This document shows positions 48,043-61,938 of a stretch of DNA of 64,000 nucleotides, one piece after another (positions within the stretch are counted from its first letter, which is position 1; the number at the start of each line of letters is the position of its first letter). Source of the stretch: Kudoa neothunni (lineage: Eukaryota > Cnidaria); contig OZ199839.1 in NCBI GenBank assembly GCA_964304625.1, forward strand, positions 2,418,001-2,482,000, written 5' to 3'. The translations under genes were made by a program, and so were the position numbers. The notes beneath the pieces are model-generated. The model searched no databases and was not told where the DNA came from. It worked only from the letters and a program-made list of their open reading frames with translations.

Positions 48043-48871
48043 TTATTGTCGGTTGGCGTCATTTCCGTTGTATGGTGATTGGTTTTGATGAGCATTACCA
48101 GGACTTTGATATGATTGTGTTTGAGATTGAGATTGAGAGTAGCCGTGAATTGAGTTATCCTCGTTGTAAGAGTAGTTACTATATTGAGGATTCGAAGAGG
48201 CCTGCCACACATTGTCATAATTGGATGTTTGCGTATCGTTAATACTAGCAGCAGGATTATCATGAACAGGTCCGTAAAAACTGTTGAGTTGATGTTGATG
48301 CTGATTGGGAGCAAAAGATTGAGAGCCGAAATTTGTAGGTGGGGCGTTGTTATGGTTCAATAAAAAACTGGGGTTAGACGAATAAGATAGTCGTGGATCT
48401 GTGGAAGAAACATGCTGGCTGGAATAATACATATTAGGTATGGGGAAAGAACTGTTATTTGTGTTATGGGTCATATCAAATAGCCCAACTCCCATGGTTT
48501 GCAACCACACAGGAGGAACAGGTGGCATATTTGAGACGCTATATGCGATAGAATTTCGCGAAGAAAATGTATTCTCATCGGTCAACGAAGAAGAGTCTTC
48601 CTCGTTATCGTCGCCAGAAGATTCCAAGTAATTTGAGAGTACTTCATCCTCGGGGGTCGCCAGTAGTAAATGAATTTTCACTTTGAACGTTGCGGACAAA
48701 TTTTCGGGTCGTCCGTAGAGTTCACGGTTGGTGCCTACAATTAATGACGCTCTCTCTGCTGCCATGTTTAACAGCTACACCTTGGCCATTACATAAACGT
48801 TTTCCACTCCTGATGCTAAGTTTGACATCGCTCTCGGTGGTGTTGTTTAAACGAATCCTCTGTGCCATCAT
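48043..48871 (-). CDS. unidentified Asn/Gln/Ser-rich protein
   Basis: Two exons on the minus strand, 48871-48781 and 48734-48043, joined in phase 1 across a 46-nt GT-AG intron, give about 261 aa. The first 75 residues look folded (RIRLNNTTESDVKLSIRSGK, then RELYGRPENLSATFKVKIHL). An acidic stretch follows (SSGDDNEEDSSSLTDENTF) and then a Pro-rich turn (NMPPVPPVWLQTMGVGLF). The last 120 residues are low-complexity Asn/Gln/Ser/Tyr and probably disordered. I do not recognise the family. The start ATG has an in-frame stop five codons up. The gene begins 39 bases after the apparent stop of the coiled-coil gene on the same strand, so the two might be one gene joined by a missed intron. Confidence 0.65.
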
Positions 48872-48909
48872 TATTGGTAAGTATCACAAGTCTACAACAC
48901 ACATAATCA

Positions 48910-51352
48910 TCAACCACCTAGTATGAATAAGGTAAGAGAGTACTTTTCTCGATAAAATTCACGTTCTTTAAGAAGTTCATCGATTTCTCGTTTCGAGGCA
49001 CAATATTGGATCTAAGACAAAAATATTTTATTATTGTCAATCAAATCCATTACGAATAATTTCTGTTTTTCATGCTCCAACTCATCAATCTAAATAATAC
49101 AATTAAATAAGAATATTAATTCACTTGAATAGGTTATTTGGTAGTTACTTTTTTCCGCAAATGTGTGACTTGACTTTCGTTTTCGGAGATATAATCGTCG
49201 AATTTCCGCCTACCAATTTCAAATATAACCAATTTCTACACATGGAACTATTACTGTATAACTTCAGAAGGTTGAGAATTTTTTTGGCTTAATTGAATGG
49301 TAAGTTCTCTATTTTTCTGTTTGAATTCATCGATTTCTCTATTCCAATATCAATCCACATATCATCGAACCACCATCAAAAATAAAAACTTGAAATAACG
49401 GTCAGCTTGTTGATTATGAAGTTTTTTAATTGAAGCTATTTCAACTTCTAAAAGTTCATTCTTCGCTGTCAACTCAATACAACCATCTTTGGATTGTTTG
49501 TATTGTCGAATTAAAATTTTCTTTTTCTCCTACAATCAATTAAACATCATATAAAATCATTGTTGAATACCCTTTAAAGAGGAGATTTTTTCATTCAACA
49601 CAAAATTTTCTTTTTCATATGTAGAACTTCGAACATCAAGTTCATTATATGTTCGAAGCCACTGTTTAATACATAGATCAATCTACAATTTACTAACAAA
49701 TACGAAACTAAATACATTATCGAAAAATTTAGTCTTGTTTGATTTGTTGGCGTTATCCAAAGTGAAAAATGTTGGTAGATCGGTAGAACTTATGTTGTTA
49801 TCGGCAGGTGGTTCCGTGGTAGTATCATCAGCAATGCTATTGTCAGTCGGGAAAGAAGCGATTTGTTCTGCTAACAACTACATCGCCAATCGCCAATAGG
49901 AATTATTATAAACTACCGCAGTTATTTAACACAAAATTGAACCTTATTAGCGAATAACTGATTTTTATATAATTGGTTGGGTTTCTTCTTTTAATAAAGT
50001 TTCTTTTTTCAATTTTTCTTTTATTTTTTCACATCTATACAACAATAAAAACATAGAGATTAGATTTTTTTAGATAATCAATCTAACTCGATTTGGGAGT
50101 CATTTTGAGCTTGTGCCATCTAACACAAATAACCTCAGAATTTGTTCAGTTAATACAAGCAAATAAATACATGATTGATTTGATTTGTTAAATCAGCTTC
50201 AATTTGTTTTAGCTCGTTTAGTTGGTCACTGAATTCAGTATTTTTAGCCGAAACTCGCTTGAGATTTTCTTTTAGATCATTGAGCTAAAATCGCCAAATA
50301 ATAAATGATTTAAACGTTTGTGTGTGCTCAGAATTGTTATATTAAGGAAGTTTATCATTTTTTAATTAGCTACTTTAAAGAATTTAATCTTAGATGAAAC
50401 ATTTACGAAACTAGCGATAAATAAACCAACTAATCTATAAGAGCAAATTACGAATAAGATAAGTATACTTTTTTATGCTTTGATTCTGCTTCTTTGTTGG
50501 CTTTATCGGAATTTTTGCTGAGCACCAAATTTTCTTGATTCAACCGATCAACCAACGCTTTATAATTGTTAACTTCGGTCTAATGCACACAATTGTGAAA
50601 CCCAAATAGAAAATGTTAATAGATCACTTCTAAATGATCAACTTGATCCATAGTGATAATCTCTCATTGTGTTGGCACTTTCTCGGTGCTGTCGAAAGTC
50701 TTCTTTCAATAATTCGTTCTCGTTACACATATTAGAGTGTAAGCCTTTCAGCCACTCTATTCGATTCCGTTGAACAATATTTGTTACTATGAATGGAAAA
50801 CACAAAACAATGAGGGTGTTGAATAACCGATGGAGAGAATTTACACTGAACAGCTTCACAGATTGGATCAGACTTTTTTGAGGATTGCCGATCGTAACAA
50901 TATCTTATCACGCAAATGGTGAATTTTATATTTGTGTACAAAATGAATATGTCAATCGCAACCAGAACCGAGATTTCATATATCTACAATATCATAGAAA
51001 ATTCACATAAAATCAATCCACCCCAACCAAACCATCAAAATATATAAAAAACTAATTACAGTTAAAGATTGGAATAATTTGTCGAAAAAAATGTCTCCAA
51101 ATACAAAAAAATCTTCAAAAACTGTCGAAATTCGTTTGTATGAATTTCCAAATGACATTCTCAATCTCCAAATATCGTTTACACCGAATCTACACAACCG
51201 ATACAGACAATGTACAAAAACACACCACATCTCATTGGACTAATGTAATACTTTACTATGGCGTTCATTTTTCTGATCAGTGGATGTGAACCTTCGTCTA
51301 TCGACCCAGCAGATGGGGGGTTGATAGTGGTTACATTAAATACTGTCTCCAT
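48910..51352 (-). CDS. many-exon coiled-coil protein, family not identified
   Basis: A chain of about twelve short exons on the minus strand, separated by short AT-rich introns. The first (51352-51250) starts METVFNVTTINPPSAGSIDE and HPLIRKMNA. Later exons are almost all heptad-patterned: VQRNRIEWLKGLHSNMCNE (about 50770), YKALVDRLNQENLVLS (50550), LNDLKENLKRVSAKNTEFSD (50285), CEKIKEKLKKETLLKEE (50030), IDLCIKQWLRTYNELDVRS (49680), LTAKNELLEVEIASIKKLHN (49470), FDDYISENESQVTHLRKK (49190) and KREIDELLKEREFY (48980). One exon (49877-49720) is instead Thr/Asp/Pro-rich and probably a flexible hinge. The length, about 450-500 residues, and the pattern suggest a structural, tethering or centrosomal coiled coil, but I do not recognise it. 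Exon edges are approximate. Confidence 0.6.
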
Positions 51353-53982
51353 CCTACTGAATAAATCGACGCATGCTCATACGAAATTTTTATTATTTGT
51401 TAGGTGTTTATATTTCTCACATTACAGCTATCACAACAATTTTAGTATTTATTTGGTTATATAAAATTTAATGAGGTCAACAATGATAAAATTACATCGA
51501 AAATAGTAAAAATATATTTGAAAATTATCTACTCGCTTAAATGAGATAGTAATATTTCACAGTAATAAAATCATTCGTAAATGTACGTTAATTTATATAT
51601 TTAAAGATAAATTATTAACAGTTAAAATTAATTGTTATTATCTACTGGAGGTGGATTTTGCGATAAAGATGTTTGTTTGTTATTGTGGATCAAAATCACA
51701 CTTTTTACATCCACAAAGTGAAAACTAATCCATTCCATTATTAAATATTATCAACTAAATCCAAGAAACAATATTACAGAGGATCGATAGTATTATTCCA
51801 TCTTATCCATCAGGTGATGAATGATATTGGCAAGTCAGTGGTAACATGTTTAGATTAGTTAAATTTTATGATATTAAATTTTTATAATCAATCAAGAAAA
51901 TCATAAAATATCGTCATTAATAAGGATAAATATATGGTTGTGGACAGAAATTATTGTTTAGAGGATTAACAAACAAACCAACAAACTTGCGCATGCATCC
52001 TCGCCATTTTAGTGTATGAGATAGCGCTTCATATTCCAAATCGCACTGTCATAGTGTTAATGATCAATTTAATTATATCATTCGTTTTAAATTGAAAGCA
52101 AATGTCAATGATAAAATAATACTCGAACATTCATAATCAAGTGATGTTAATCTATTACTTAATTAAATATTAAAATTAGTTGTTTTACAATTCGCTTGAA
52201 GAGTAAAATTGATTTTTATTTACCATTAGAGTTTTTATAAGGTATTTAACTTTAAAAAAGACACGTTATTTTTATGGTAAAATTTAATTGTACATTAATT
52301 TGCGCATGCGCATTATTTTAAATTCTAACTATTTTTCGCTGTAACTAGTGCGTGAGAATAAATATAGTCATAACTAATTTAATGTGAATATCATATGATT
52401 ATGAATTATGGTTGGGAATAGCATCTGTCAATAAATAAAGATTAGGTTTCGATTAATAGATAAGATATAGGAGTAGAATTTATTTTTCTCTACAATACTC
52501 ATTTTAAAGATTATTAACAGTATAATTCTTTTTTATTTTTGTCGCTTAAATTAACGGATTAAAAGATAAAGTCACTGCGGATTTTGGCCGAAAATTTTTT
52601 TAAATAACGAAATTATTCATACATCTATTATGGAAAATTAAAAAATATAACTTCAAATTCATTACTGTTTTTAAAATTCAACATTAAAAGAAAACAAAAG
52701 GGTCGTGTAAATTTGATTAATTCCATCTTGGGTCCACTCACGATGAATTATCGCATTCTATCTAGAAGGCTCTAATTTGATACTAAAACAATTCCTATAC
52801 TACTAACACGCTCTATTATTCGGAATGGAGATCATTTTAATGAAGAAATTTATGATTGTATTATAATTATCGGGTTGTTATCGTCCTATTTGGAAAGTTG
52901 ATTTTCAAGCTAAGCTAAGCTTATGAATTATATTAACTAATTTATTCAAATGAATGCCCTATATAATTTTCATATTAATATTTAGGGATGTAGTCATAAT
53001 CAAATTTCTTCAATTGATTAGTTTACTTCAACATTCTTATCATTATTCATTAAATGAAAAATTAAATACAAGGTTATATTTTAGTGGGCATAATTAATTA
53101 TTTCCCTTATTTAATAATTTTTGATTTTTTAACAATACTGTGAATTTAATTTTTCATATTTAAATTAATATTCATAAATAACTGTTTTGTTTAAAATGAG
53201 GTAGAAATCTATAAATCTCTTAAAATAATAATTAATAATCTCTTATACATGATACATGACTGCAGAGAATTGACATAAGATTATTATTCTTATAATTTAC
53301 CGTGTTTCACCGAATATAAGACCTAATGATAATTATGAGCTCGTTTATCGCATTACACCTAATAAAATACTAAAGATCTGGTTGTTATAAATAAATTATA
53401 TAATAAAATATCTCGTGAAATGTAGGTTTTATTGACCATTTAATAATACTAAACATTTTAAAGTTAACACACCCCATTAAGCACGATGATTATTGGATTC
53501 GATTGTCATCTTATCGCTAATTTAAGAGAAAAAATATCATACTCACCGAATTAGTGTTCCCCATCGTATTTCATTTGTTCAAAAATTTGTCGATTAAAAA
53601 TTTGTTTTAATCCTTTTAAACAAGATAAATAAAGCAAAGAAAGTCACGTATGTTACAAAGACAATGACCTAATTCCCCCTTTATTAAATCAACAAAAAAT
53701 TTAAGATTTTTCTCATATTTGTTAAAAAAAAAGTAAATTAATTTAAGAAGTTTTTATGAATTCATTTTTTTGGATTTTGAATTAATCGAAATTTTCTCTA
53801 AACTCAAAAAATTCGTACACTGCCTCTTTAAAGTATGCCATTATCCAAGACAAATCCGTTACGTTGTTTTGATTAAATCTCAGACGATTTATAGGTCATA
53901 ATCGACATCTCCCGCTTGATAAAACCATTAGTATGGACAACAAATATTAAATAATGAACATTTAATTAAAACATAATATCAT
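51353..53982. other. no gene seen
   Basis: AT-rich spacer beginning with the likely upstream region of the coiled-coil gene. No supported frame, RNA or repeat boundary. Confidence 0.5.
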
Positions 53983-54031
53983 CTATGGATCTTCAATTCC
54001 AACTATGAAAAAGCATTTTCCCAAACACACA

Positions 54032-54170
54032 CATATATATATATATATATATAAATAAATATAAATATATAAATAAATATAAATATATAAATAAATATAA
54101 ATAAATATATAAATAAATATAAATATATAAATAAATAAATATATATATATATATAATATATATATATATG
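54032..54170. repeat. TA and TAAA simple repeat with interleaved order
   Basis: TA runs at each side enclose alternating ATAAATAAATAT and ATAAATATATAA units, about 140 bases with no C or G. The open frames crossing it are repeat artefacts. Confidence 0.9.
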
Positions 54171-54179
54171 ATGACATAG

Positions 54180-55333
54180 TTTAGAATCAAACTACCAGTG
54201 TCATTAGATCTGACATATTTTTAATTGTACTGAGTTATCTAATTATTTTACTCAAACTTTTATATTTATATTTTTATACATTAATAAATCTAAATTTATT
54301 CATATTATCGAATCATAAATTTTAATAAGATATACTTGATTTAAATATTGGAGTACAATAAAAATGTTGAAAATATTGTCAATGATCGGTTTTACGCATT
54401 TACTTGCGCATAGCGTGTAGTAATATACGTAGCTATTTAATTGCATACATTTAAGAAAACAAATAATTTTTTTTTCAATAAGAAATAAAAGAATTAGTTG
54501 TTTTGGTCACCAAAAATTCGGCAAAATATTTAAATATACGTTCACCCACTGAGATCATGATCGGTCAATCTTTTTTGTCAAACTTAGATAATGTTTTAAA
54601 CTCATTTTAATAAATTCGAAAATGAAGATAATAATCGATTTTTGTCCAATCATTTAAAAAATTTTATTTATGTTTTTTAAGGTGTCATCGCATCGAGATT
54701 GGATATGGAGGATATGTTTGGTGTTTTATAGTAACAAATAAAATTTGGCTGCTTTAGGGAAAATACTGTGGACGTATTTTATTATTTTATTATTTCATGT
54801 TGAATTTGATTTTTATTCATTTCATTAAATTCTTTCGAATATTAAACAAAATTCATCTATTTTTATAAAAAAACGATCCGAAAAAGTTAGTAAATCAGTG
54901 TCACTGACCATATCTAGAAAATGTAAATAATGTATCCCGCTAATTCCGAAGCTACATTAAAACGTAGAATGGGAGGAATTAGAGGATTAATTTTTGGCAA
55001 GGGTTTGGCGTTAAAAAAATCAAAAATTTAGACATATAATGACATAGTATTTTAAGTGGTAGACGGGCACAATTCACTAGGACCGTTCATGCTTTTAAGT
55101 TTGAAATCGAGGTAATCCAGCGCTTCAATTATTCGAAAATGAAGCCAACATGGTGTTTCGTTAACTCGTTGACGCTTGTAATTTTCTCCCCAACCCCTTC
55201 ACAAAACTAACTTCGATACTGCCGAACGAAGCCAAATCTAGAACATCCTTATAGTTTTGTTTGTTACATTTAGTAATCGACGATTTCTTTGAATTTATCC
55301 ACGTCAAAAATCTTCGAAAAAAATGAATTTTAA
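54180..55333. other. no gene seen
   Basis: AT-rich spacer with no supported feature. Confidence 0.5.
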
Positions 55334-56494
55334 TTAAACTCGCAAAAATACTTTTATGGATGTTTGATCGTTAAGTCGAGTGACATACATGAAATGTTTT
55401 CCCTCTATGTAGTTGATAAAGGGTATGTGCACAAATAAAGGAATAGGTGCACATAATGTGATGAAAACCATTGAACTTCGACGTTCCACAACAATGCCAT
55501 TTTTTATTAGATTTTTGCATGAAATCACCTAATAACAAAAATGTATCTAGTTAATACACTTACATGTATCCAAAAAACTTGTTCATTTTGATGAGGACTG
55601 TACACAGAAGCCAAATTGAGAGTGTCAGCATCCTCAGTTTGAAGCCCATTCATACACAAGATCCTGATAGAATTTTGATAGTATTTCCGATTGTATATCA
55701 AGTCATTTTTTCCCTCGCAATAACTGGCACATATCCATGGTCGATGTGTGTCAGATGTGGTAGATGCTTTGAGCATATATTCTGTAGAGTCTTAATGTTA
55801 TAGCGTAATTAAAATATATGGATTGAAAATATTACTGGGACTTCCATTTGTGGGTACAAGAGTGTAGCTGGGCACTCGATAACTGAAAAATGTCTCTAAC
55901 GATAAGTACTGTAATGAATTCATCTTTGACCTCCTGTTAAATGTTACCATTTAATTCTACCTCAATAATACCGGAAATTATTTTTACTTTAATTTTAAGA
56001 ACGAGCCATCACACTCTAAAAAGAACTATTAATTCGCAACTCATAACATGTTTATTCACACTCTATACCTCTTTTTGAGTTGTAGTAGTAATGAAACGGA
56101 TTTATGCAATAGTAATGATGAAACATTTGATAACTGCATCCACAAATTGGCTCCTGGAGTCCAACATGCAAGCACATTTTTACTTTGGGGTTATTGAACA
56201 TGTTATAACTGTACATGTGCATACCCCAGCAGCTATTCATCATTATAGATTCGGTACGATCCAGTTTTCGTTCTACCACCATACATGCTTGAATATCTAT
56301 TAGAGTAAAATCAGATTATTAAACATGGGGGGGGGTAATTGTTGATCGAGTCTACTTCTTGAGCTAATGCCCTCAATAAATTGACCCACGTCTAAGCATG
56401 ATGCGATAATTTCCAAATAATTGGAAATTATGCTGTTTTTGGTGATAATTGGAATTGTCTCGTTACTGGAATTACCATATTGATGATGATACAA
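55334..56494 (-). pseudogene. cluster of degenerate frames, perhaps an IS1595/Merlin-like remnant
   Basis: Several overlapping minus-strand frames lie close together (56494-56300, 56282-56052, 55776-55525, 55528-55334). One reads TTSDTHRPWICASYCEGKND, then IYNRKYYQNSIRI, with a CxxxC pair and an Arg-Lys placed like the N-terminal zinc ribbon of Merlin-type transposases. Another is rich in Tyr and His (HHYYCINPFHYYYN). The catalytic signature is not visible and there is no end repeat, so origin from a mobile element is only a suggestion. Confidence 0.3.
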
Positions 56495-57127
56495 ATGAGT
56501 TTCTTTAAGTTGTGATTATTGTAACCATGATTATCCATTGCAATAAAATAAGCAAAATTGTCGGATATAAACACGCTAATTTAAACCTGCTTCTAATACA
56601 ATTCTGTAAGCGATAACTTTTGAATCTTTTTGATGATTAGATCTTAAATTAATCTAAGTGTGTTAATAAACAAATACTTAGGGGACCATATGAATGGGTA
56701 TCTAACGGATAGAAATCACTATTTTTTGGCTTGGTTAATATTCCTTTTGATTCTTGTTAATTTTTAATTTCAAATCTCACTTGGAAATAAATTTTTGACA
56801 AATTTTTGAGTCATATTTTTGATTATAATAAATAGTTGGTAGCAATTTAAGTCGATTAGACCAGATTGGAGCACTAATTTAAAACAAAGATTACTGCTAC
56901 CCAACAAATTTATAGTGACAAACCTCACTTAAAAATTAATATTTTATGAATATTTTCTTAAGGTTACATTCTCCAGTCAATTCAAATATTAATGAGGTGA
57001 CATTATTAATTTTTAAAACCATTTTTTGCTTTCATCATTTAAGGAATTTCGACATGACATCAAAATTGAATTAGGTTTCTTTTCAGGGCACTGGCTATTG
57101 ACAAGGAAGTTTTTACTCCAAACGGGC

Positions 57128-57370
57128 AACTACGCTTGCGCAGTGCCAGTTCTTAATCCCGGCTACCTCTATTTATAGTCGATCTATAAAATTTCTTTTT
57201 TAGAATCTGCTGTATTTTAATTATTTTTCACCCAACGCTGACTAACATATTGCGGTAATTTCAATTAAACACATTTAAAAAGCAGTTACATTACTTACGT
57301 CTTAAAATTTAGACAATCACTAATACTGTTACTCAAATATATGCACCGAAACGATTACTTCTAGTCGTTT
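57128..57370 (+). repeat. dispersed repeat, copy 3 of 3
   Basis: ACTACGCTTGCGCAGTGCC, TTTTTTAGAATCTGCTGTA and CTGTTACTCAAATATATG correspond in order to the copies at 31297 and 38630. Confidence 0.5.
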
Positions 57371-58478
57371 ATTGTTACAAATAAAATCAGTGAGGGATTC
57401 CAATAACTTACCTATTGCTGTTTTTAATTGGATATGTTGATTAACTGTTTACCATTCATAAACTCAGATTTAAAATTAATCATCGTCTACAGTCAGGGTA
57501 ATAAATGAATGATGTCTATTTTTGTTAGAGCATAATAATTCCCCAATTATGCATTAACACTGAGTCGGTAATCTCAAAAAAAACTTAACTAATCATTTGT
57601 TGATGCGTCATCATTCAAGGATCTGATTGATTATCCAGGGATTTTCAATCAGAACCGACTCTTTTGCAACGAAAGTAGACACCTACACAATCCGTGTTGA
57701 CATCTCAGCATTTAAATGTCTAATATAATTATGACTTATGTACATTTAATTTGTGGACTTTATTATTTTATTTCGAAAACCGCTTTACCAATCTGCCAGA
57801 TATTGTACATTGGAATTAATCCCAACATGAACTGTTGTTTTATTAATACGATTCAAATATGCTTGTCATTTTGGCGTACATATCGTTCTCATAAAATACC
57901 AAGACTCTGTTCAAATTATTTTACAGATATTTATAACCCAAAATTAGCAGGTATTGGGAGAGAACCCACAATTACAGTAGGTGACGGCTCGTGGGCACCT
58001 GTCATGATTTAATGACTTACACAAGACTGTTACTAATTGAAGTAAATCGAATAAAAGCATAGCAATTGTAATAAATTATTAAAACCTTAGTTTTTGTTTT
58101 AATTCGCTGTAAATAAGAATTAGCTCAAATTTACAACTCATGGGCACTTGAAGAGAACCAAGAATTTTCATTCTTTGAAAGATAAAGTGGATATAATGCC
58201 ATGTTATGAAAGAATATCAAAAGGGGAAAACAGAAAAACTAAATTTCTCAATTGTTATATTTAGAGTTGCATCGATATCACATTTTTAAAAACGAATACG
58301 AGTACTCCAAATTTCAGTACTCGTCGATACCGATACCCATTCCAACACCATGTTCTACACATACCCAAATTTTAAATTTCAATTTTTTTAGACTCTTGTT
58401 ATATTCTTATGAGATTACGCCAAAATTTTTAGTCATTCAAAAAAAGAGTTTAATTTCTCTAAAATTGACTGATGTTAC
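57371..58478. other. no gene seen
   Basis: No supported gene. A 98-codon frame at 57716-58012 has no recognised domain and ordinary AT-driven composition. Confidence 0.45.
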
Positions 58479-58482
58479 TTAA

Positions 58483-60859
58483 CCCATTCCGGGTCCAATA
58501 TTTAAATTTCCTTAAAATTCAAAATATATGTTTACATAAATCTTTTAATAGCGAAATTAAATTATTATTAATTAAAAATTAAATTTTAATAGGAAAATAA
58601 CAAAATTACCTAAGGGCCGGAAAAGAAAACAAAACCCACCAACGTGATCTTCTAATTGAACGTTTTGTTGCAGAATGCGCGAAAAATTAACTATTTTATA
58701 TCGAGAACAGAGTAAACTACTACGGATTATGAAATCTATCGGGTCCTTAACGAATATAATTTTGACAATTTTGACAAAAGTAGATAGTCTTCTTTGTATA
58801 CACAACACATTCTTCGTCTCTTTTTCTCAGCATTAGTACTCTTCATAGGCCGGCTACACAAAGACGTAGCACGAATATTTTCGATGGATTGTTGACGGGT
58901 TTGTTTTTTCAGAATTATTTATACTTGCCAAATTGGCTACGATATATCTAATGTGATTTAATATTTAAAAAAGCTGATTTTTTGTTTGCTTCTGTAATTA
59001 AATATTCTCCATGAATTAACTGCTGCGAGCGAGATCATGTTAGTAAAAAAGAGACCAATAACATTTTTTTCGAGCGAATTCTTGTTCTGTAGCAAGATAC
59101 ACAATTGTCTACGGTATCAACACCACCCGTATAGTTGTTGTACATATGACAAATTTGAGGCTGTTCGATCGATACATAGCGCTTTTTGGTTCTGCAGTAA
59201 CGTTTCACATGTTGAATTGGTTCAACAATAAGCAAATTACTAACAAAAGTAACAGGGTTCGTATCATTCCGTTGAATACAGTTGATTTCAGTTATAGAAT
59301 CTTTGAAATATTCATGGTAGCCTTGGTGGTTTTTATTCATTAATTTCGGAGTCGTCAAGGGACAGTTCGACGTTCGGTTCATCCTCACTGTTCCAGTAGC
59401 AATAACACCCCTTCTTTTCAATTCAACCAATAATTTGTAAGAGGTGGAGAAATTATCGAAATACACATGGAGCATACTTCTATCCTTTTGCTCGTCGACA
59501 AAATTTAACACGATGCTTCCACCTAGGCCAAAATTCTTGTTGTAGATTTTTGTCTTACTTGTATATACACTAAAACTGTACACATATCCTTCAGAAGACT
59601 CCAAAACCCACTGCTTGAAACCGAAACGGACGGGGTTACCTTTCATATACATTTTGCGGGAGTGGTGGTCCGTATATGGAACCATCTGTTCATCAGCAGA
59701 CAAGTTGTCGTGGAAATATCCAAATTTGTTGAAATTTTATAAAATTTCTGATTTATTGGACTTTTCTTGAAAAATTTATCGTCTTTATCGAGTCTTGAAT
59801 TATTATTGAAGTGGAGGTGTCGTTTTATCAACTTGAATCTTTGATAGATCATAGACTTTTTACAATTTCAACCCCAGAATCCATTGTAGTTTCCCAATAC
59901 GTATGTTTCTGAGATAATCGATTGTAACCGATAATAATAAAATACCAATAAAAGATTAAGTTCTTTTACAGTTAAATGAAACGTGTGATCATTCTTTTGT
60001 CGTGCATAAATATTTTATTTCTTTAACAATATGTAAGAGCAAATTTTCATCCAAAAATTATAGGAATGTTTCGTAGGATTCACATCTAGTGGCTGAATCA
60101 TCGCGTATAATAATAATATATTTATTTTGAGAAACTGTTTGGCATTCAGTGGCAATTTCAGATGAATCATTAGATTGAGATATTTCACACCATGTAGCAC
60201 AAACATTATCATTAAATGATTAATTTTCAACATATGAGAAAGTTTCTATTATACCTCATATTTCTGGGACGGTTCAAATGCCAGTGTCGTCACAATCTCT
60301 TGAAACGAAGGGACCTTCTTCATCAATCAATACATCAAAATTATCTGGAGGTAACGTCACAAAATCAATTGGGTTCAGAATATCATCGTCATTTTCATTA
60401 TCATAGACGGTATCAATTAAATTTTTGTACCTTATTATAACGTTGTAAGCACAAGGTCAAGTAAGAGATTAATTGGAATTTAGCACGTCAATGGGTTTTC
60501 GTTCTCTTTTAGGCACCGCGCTGTATTTTTTATATTTGTTACCCGCAATGACGATTCGATCTAATTTAAAATTATATCATTTATCTAATCTTTCGGAATT
60601 ATAACTTAGCTTAGAAACTCTAAATTAGCCATTTTTACGAAGTTACTGTCCTATTTTCTACCCCAGGTATACCATAATTACTATATAATACGTAATCTCA
60701 AAAGATATAAATTCATCATTAGATTTTAATCTTTAATTACATTCCTAATGGATAAATACGTGATATATATTTTGAAATAATATTCATCGACGAATTATTA
60801 CAATTTCTTAGAGAGGCAACAATGAGGAGCCGAAAAGGGGAACGAAATCCCGGAATGGG
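58483..60859 (-). mobile_element. piggyBac transposon with intact ends and TTAA duplication
   Basis: TTAA (58479-58482) then CCCATTCCGGG on the left, and CCCGGAATGGG then TTAA (60860-60863) on the right: an exact 11-bp inverted repeat inside the canonical target duplication. Length 2,377 bp, normal for the superfamily. The minus-strand transposase runs from an acidic N-terminus (TLPPDNFDVLIDEEG, about 60350) through the region IYQRFKLIKRHLHFNN (59850), the catalytic core SADEQMVPYTDHHSRKMYMK (59700), FGFKQWVLESSEGYVYSF, then HVYFDNFSTSYKLLVELKRR with GTVRMNR, and TGGVDTVDNCVSCYRTRIRS (59090). The 222-codon core frame is unbroken; the N-terminal half and the Cys-rich tail carry several frame breaks, so it is not autonomous. 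Confidence 0.92.
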
Positions 60860-60863
60860 TTAA

Positions 60864-61938
60864 TTGTCAACTAACACTGTCTTGATATTAAGTTTATTCT
60901 ATTTTCATTTTCATGAAATGATCATTTTTTTATAGATATATCAAAAACCTTTTCTATTCGTTCGTAAATTCAACCGTCAGAATTAAAATTTTACTCTCGT
61001 TTTCGATAAAAACAATTTAATCTACGTGTTTTGGCCGAAAAAAGTGCATATTATCGGTTAGTCAAGTGATATAACCGATTGGAAATTTCCTTGTTAAATT
61101 AAAAAAATATTATAAAACGTTTTCACCCAATACAAACATTGAATATGTCGTCATCGTATCGATGAAAGTGTGTAATATCGGCTGCATATTGTATTAGGTG
61201 ACACCATGGAAAATTTTTAGAAGGACTCACCCGTAACTTCCGCAGAGTTTTCGTCACGACCCCCATAGTTTGATCTATTTCCATTCGTCATCGCTCTACT
61301 TTACAATTAACGCTAATTCTAGGTCCTAATAGCCGCCAGTGCGTTTACTAAATATGTCCAAAATTGAAGTAAATATTATATGAAAATATATATACGTTAT
61401 AAATATTTAGATACGTTTATTATAACAAAAGTTTTAATTTCCAACGATAATTTAGCTGTTTTATAGTTTAGTTGAAATTTTTAAATTATATAGGTATCTG
61501 TTTTAAGTCTTGACCAGTTTTAGTAACTATCAAATACTTTTTAAAACTACATCGATGCTATATTACTTACATCTATGTTGGGGTTTTATTACTCCGGCCT
61601 AATTGACAATTACGTGCCCTGGAACAAACACTAAATAATTCAATATTAGTGTTATATTTTTTCGTAATATACTGGATATGCTAGTGAATTTCTCTTTTTT
61701 CAGGTACTGGGTACTTATAGATGGTTAACTTTCGACCCGATTAAACAAGTCCGTGAAACATTCTTCTTGTAAAAATTCCACTCTCTCATTGAAAATTATA
61801 TTTACGCTGACGAATCCATTATATATAAGATTAATTATTTTCAGAAATTTGAATGAAGATTTATACAAAGTAGCAATAAAGGAATAGAATAAGACCTACA
61901 TGAATCAACATGACTGAAATCGCCTCCTTATAATGTGT
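60864..61938. other. no gene seen
   Basis: AT-rich spacer between the piggyBac element and the SINE. No supported feature other than the start of the SINE duplication (ATAATGTGT at 61930-61938). Confidence 0.5.

Noticed and set aside
53983-54190. Tyr/Ile-repeat membrane-like frames
   Set aside because: Produced by the TA/TAAA simple repeat.
59037-59343. Plus-strand frames inside the piggyBac element
   Set aside because: Antisense to the well-matched transposase core.
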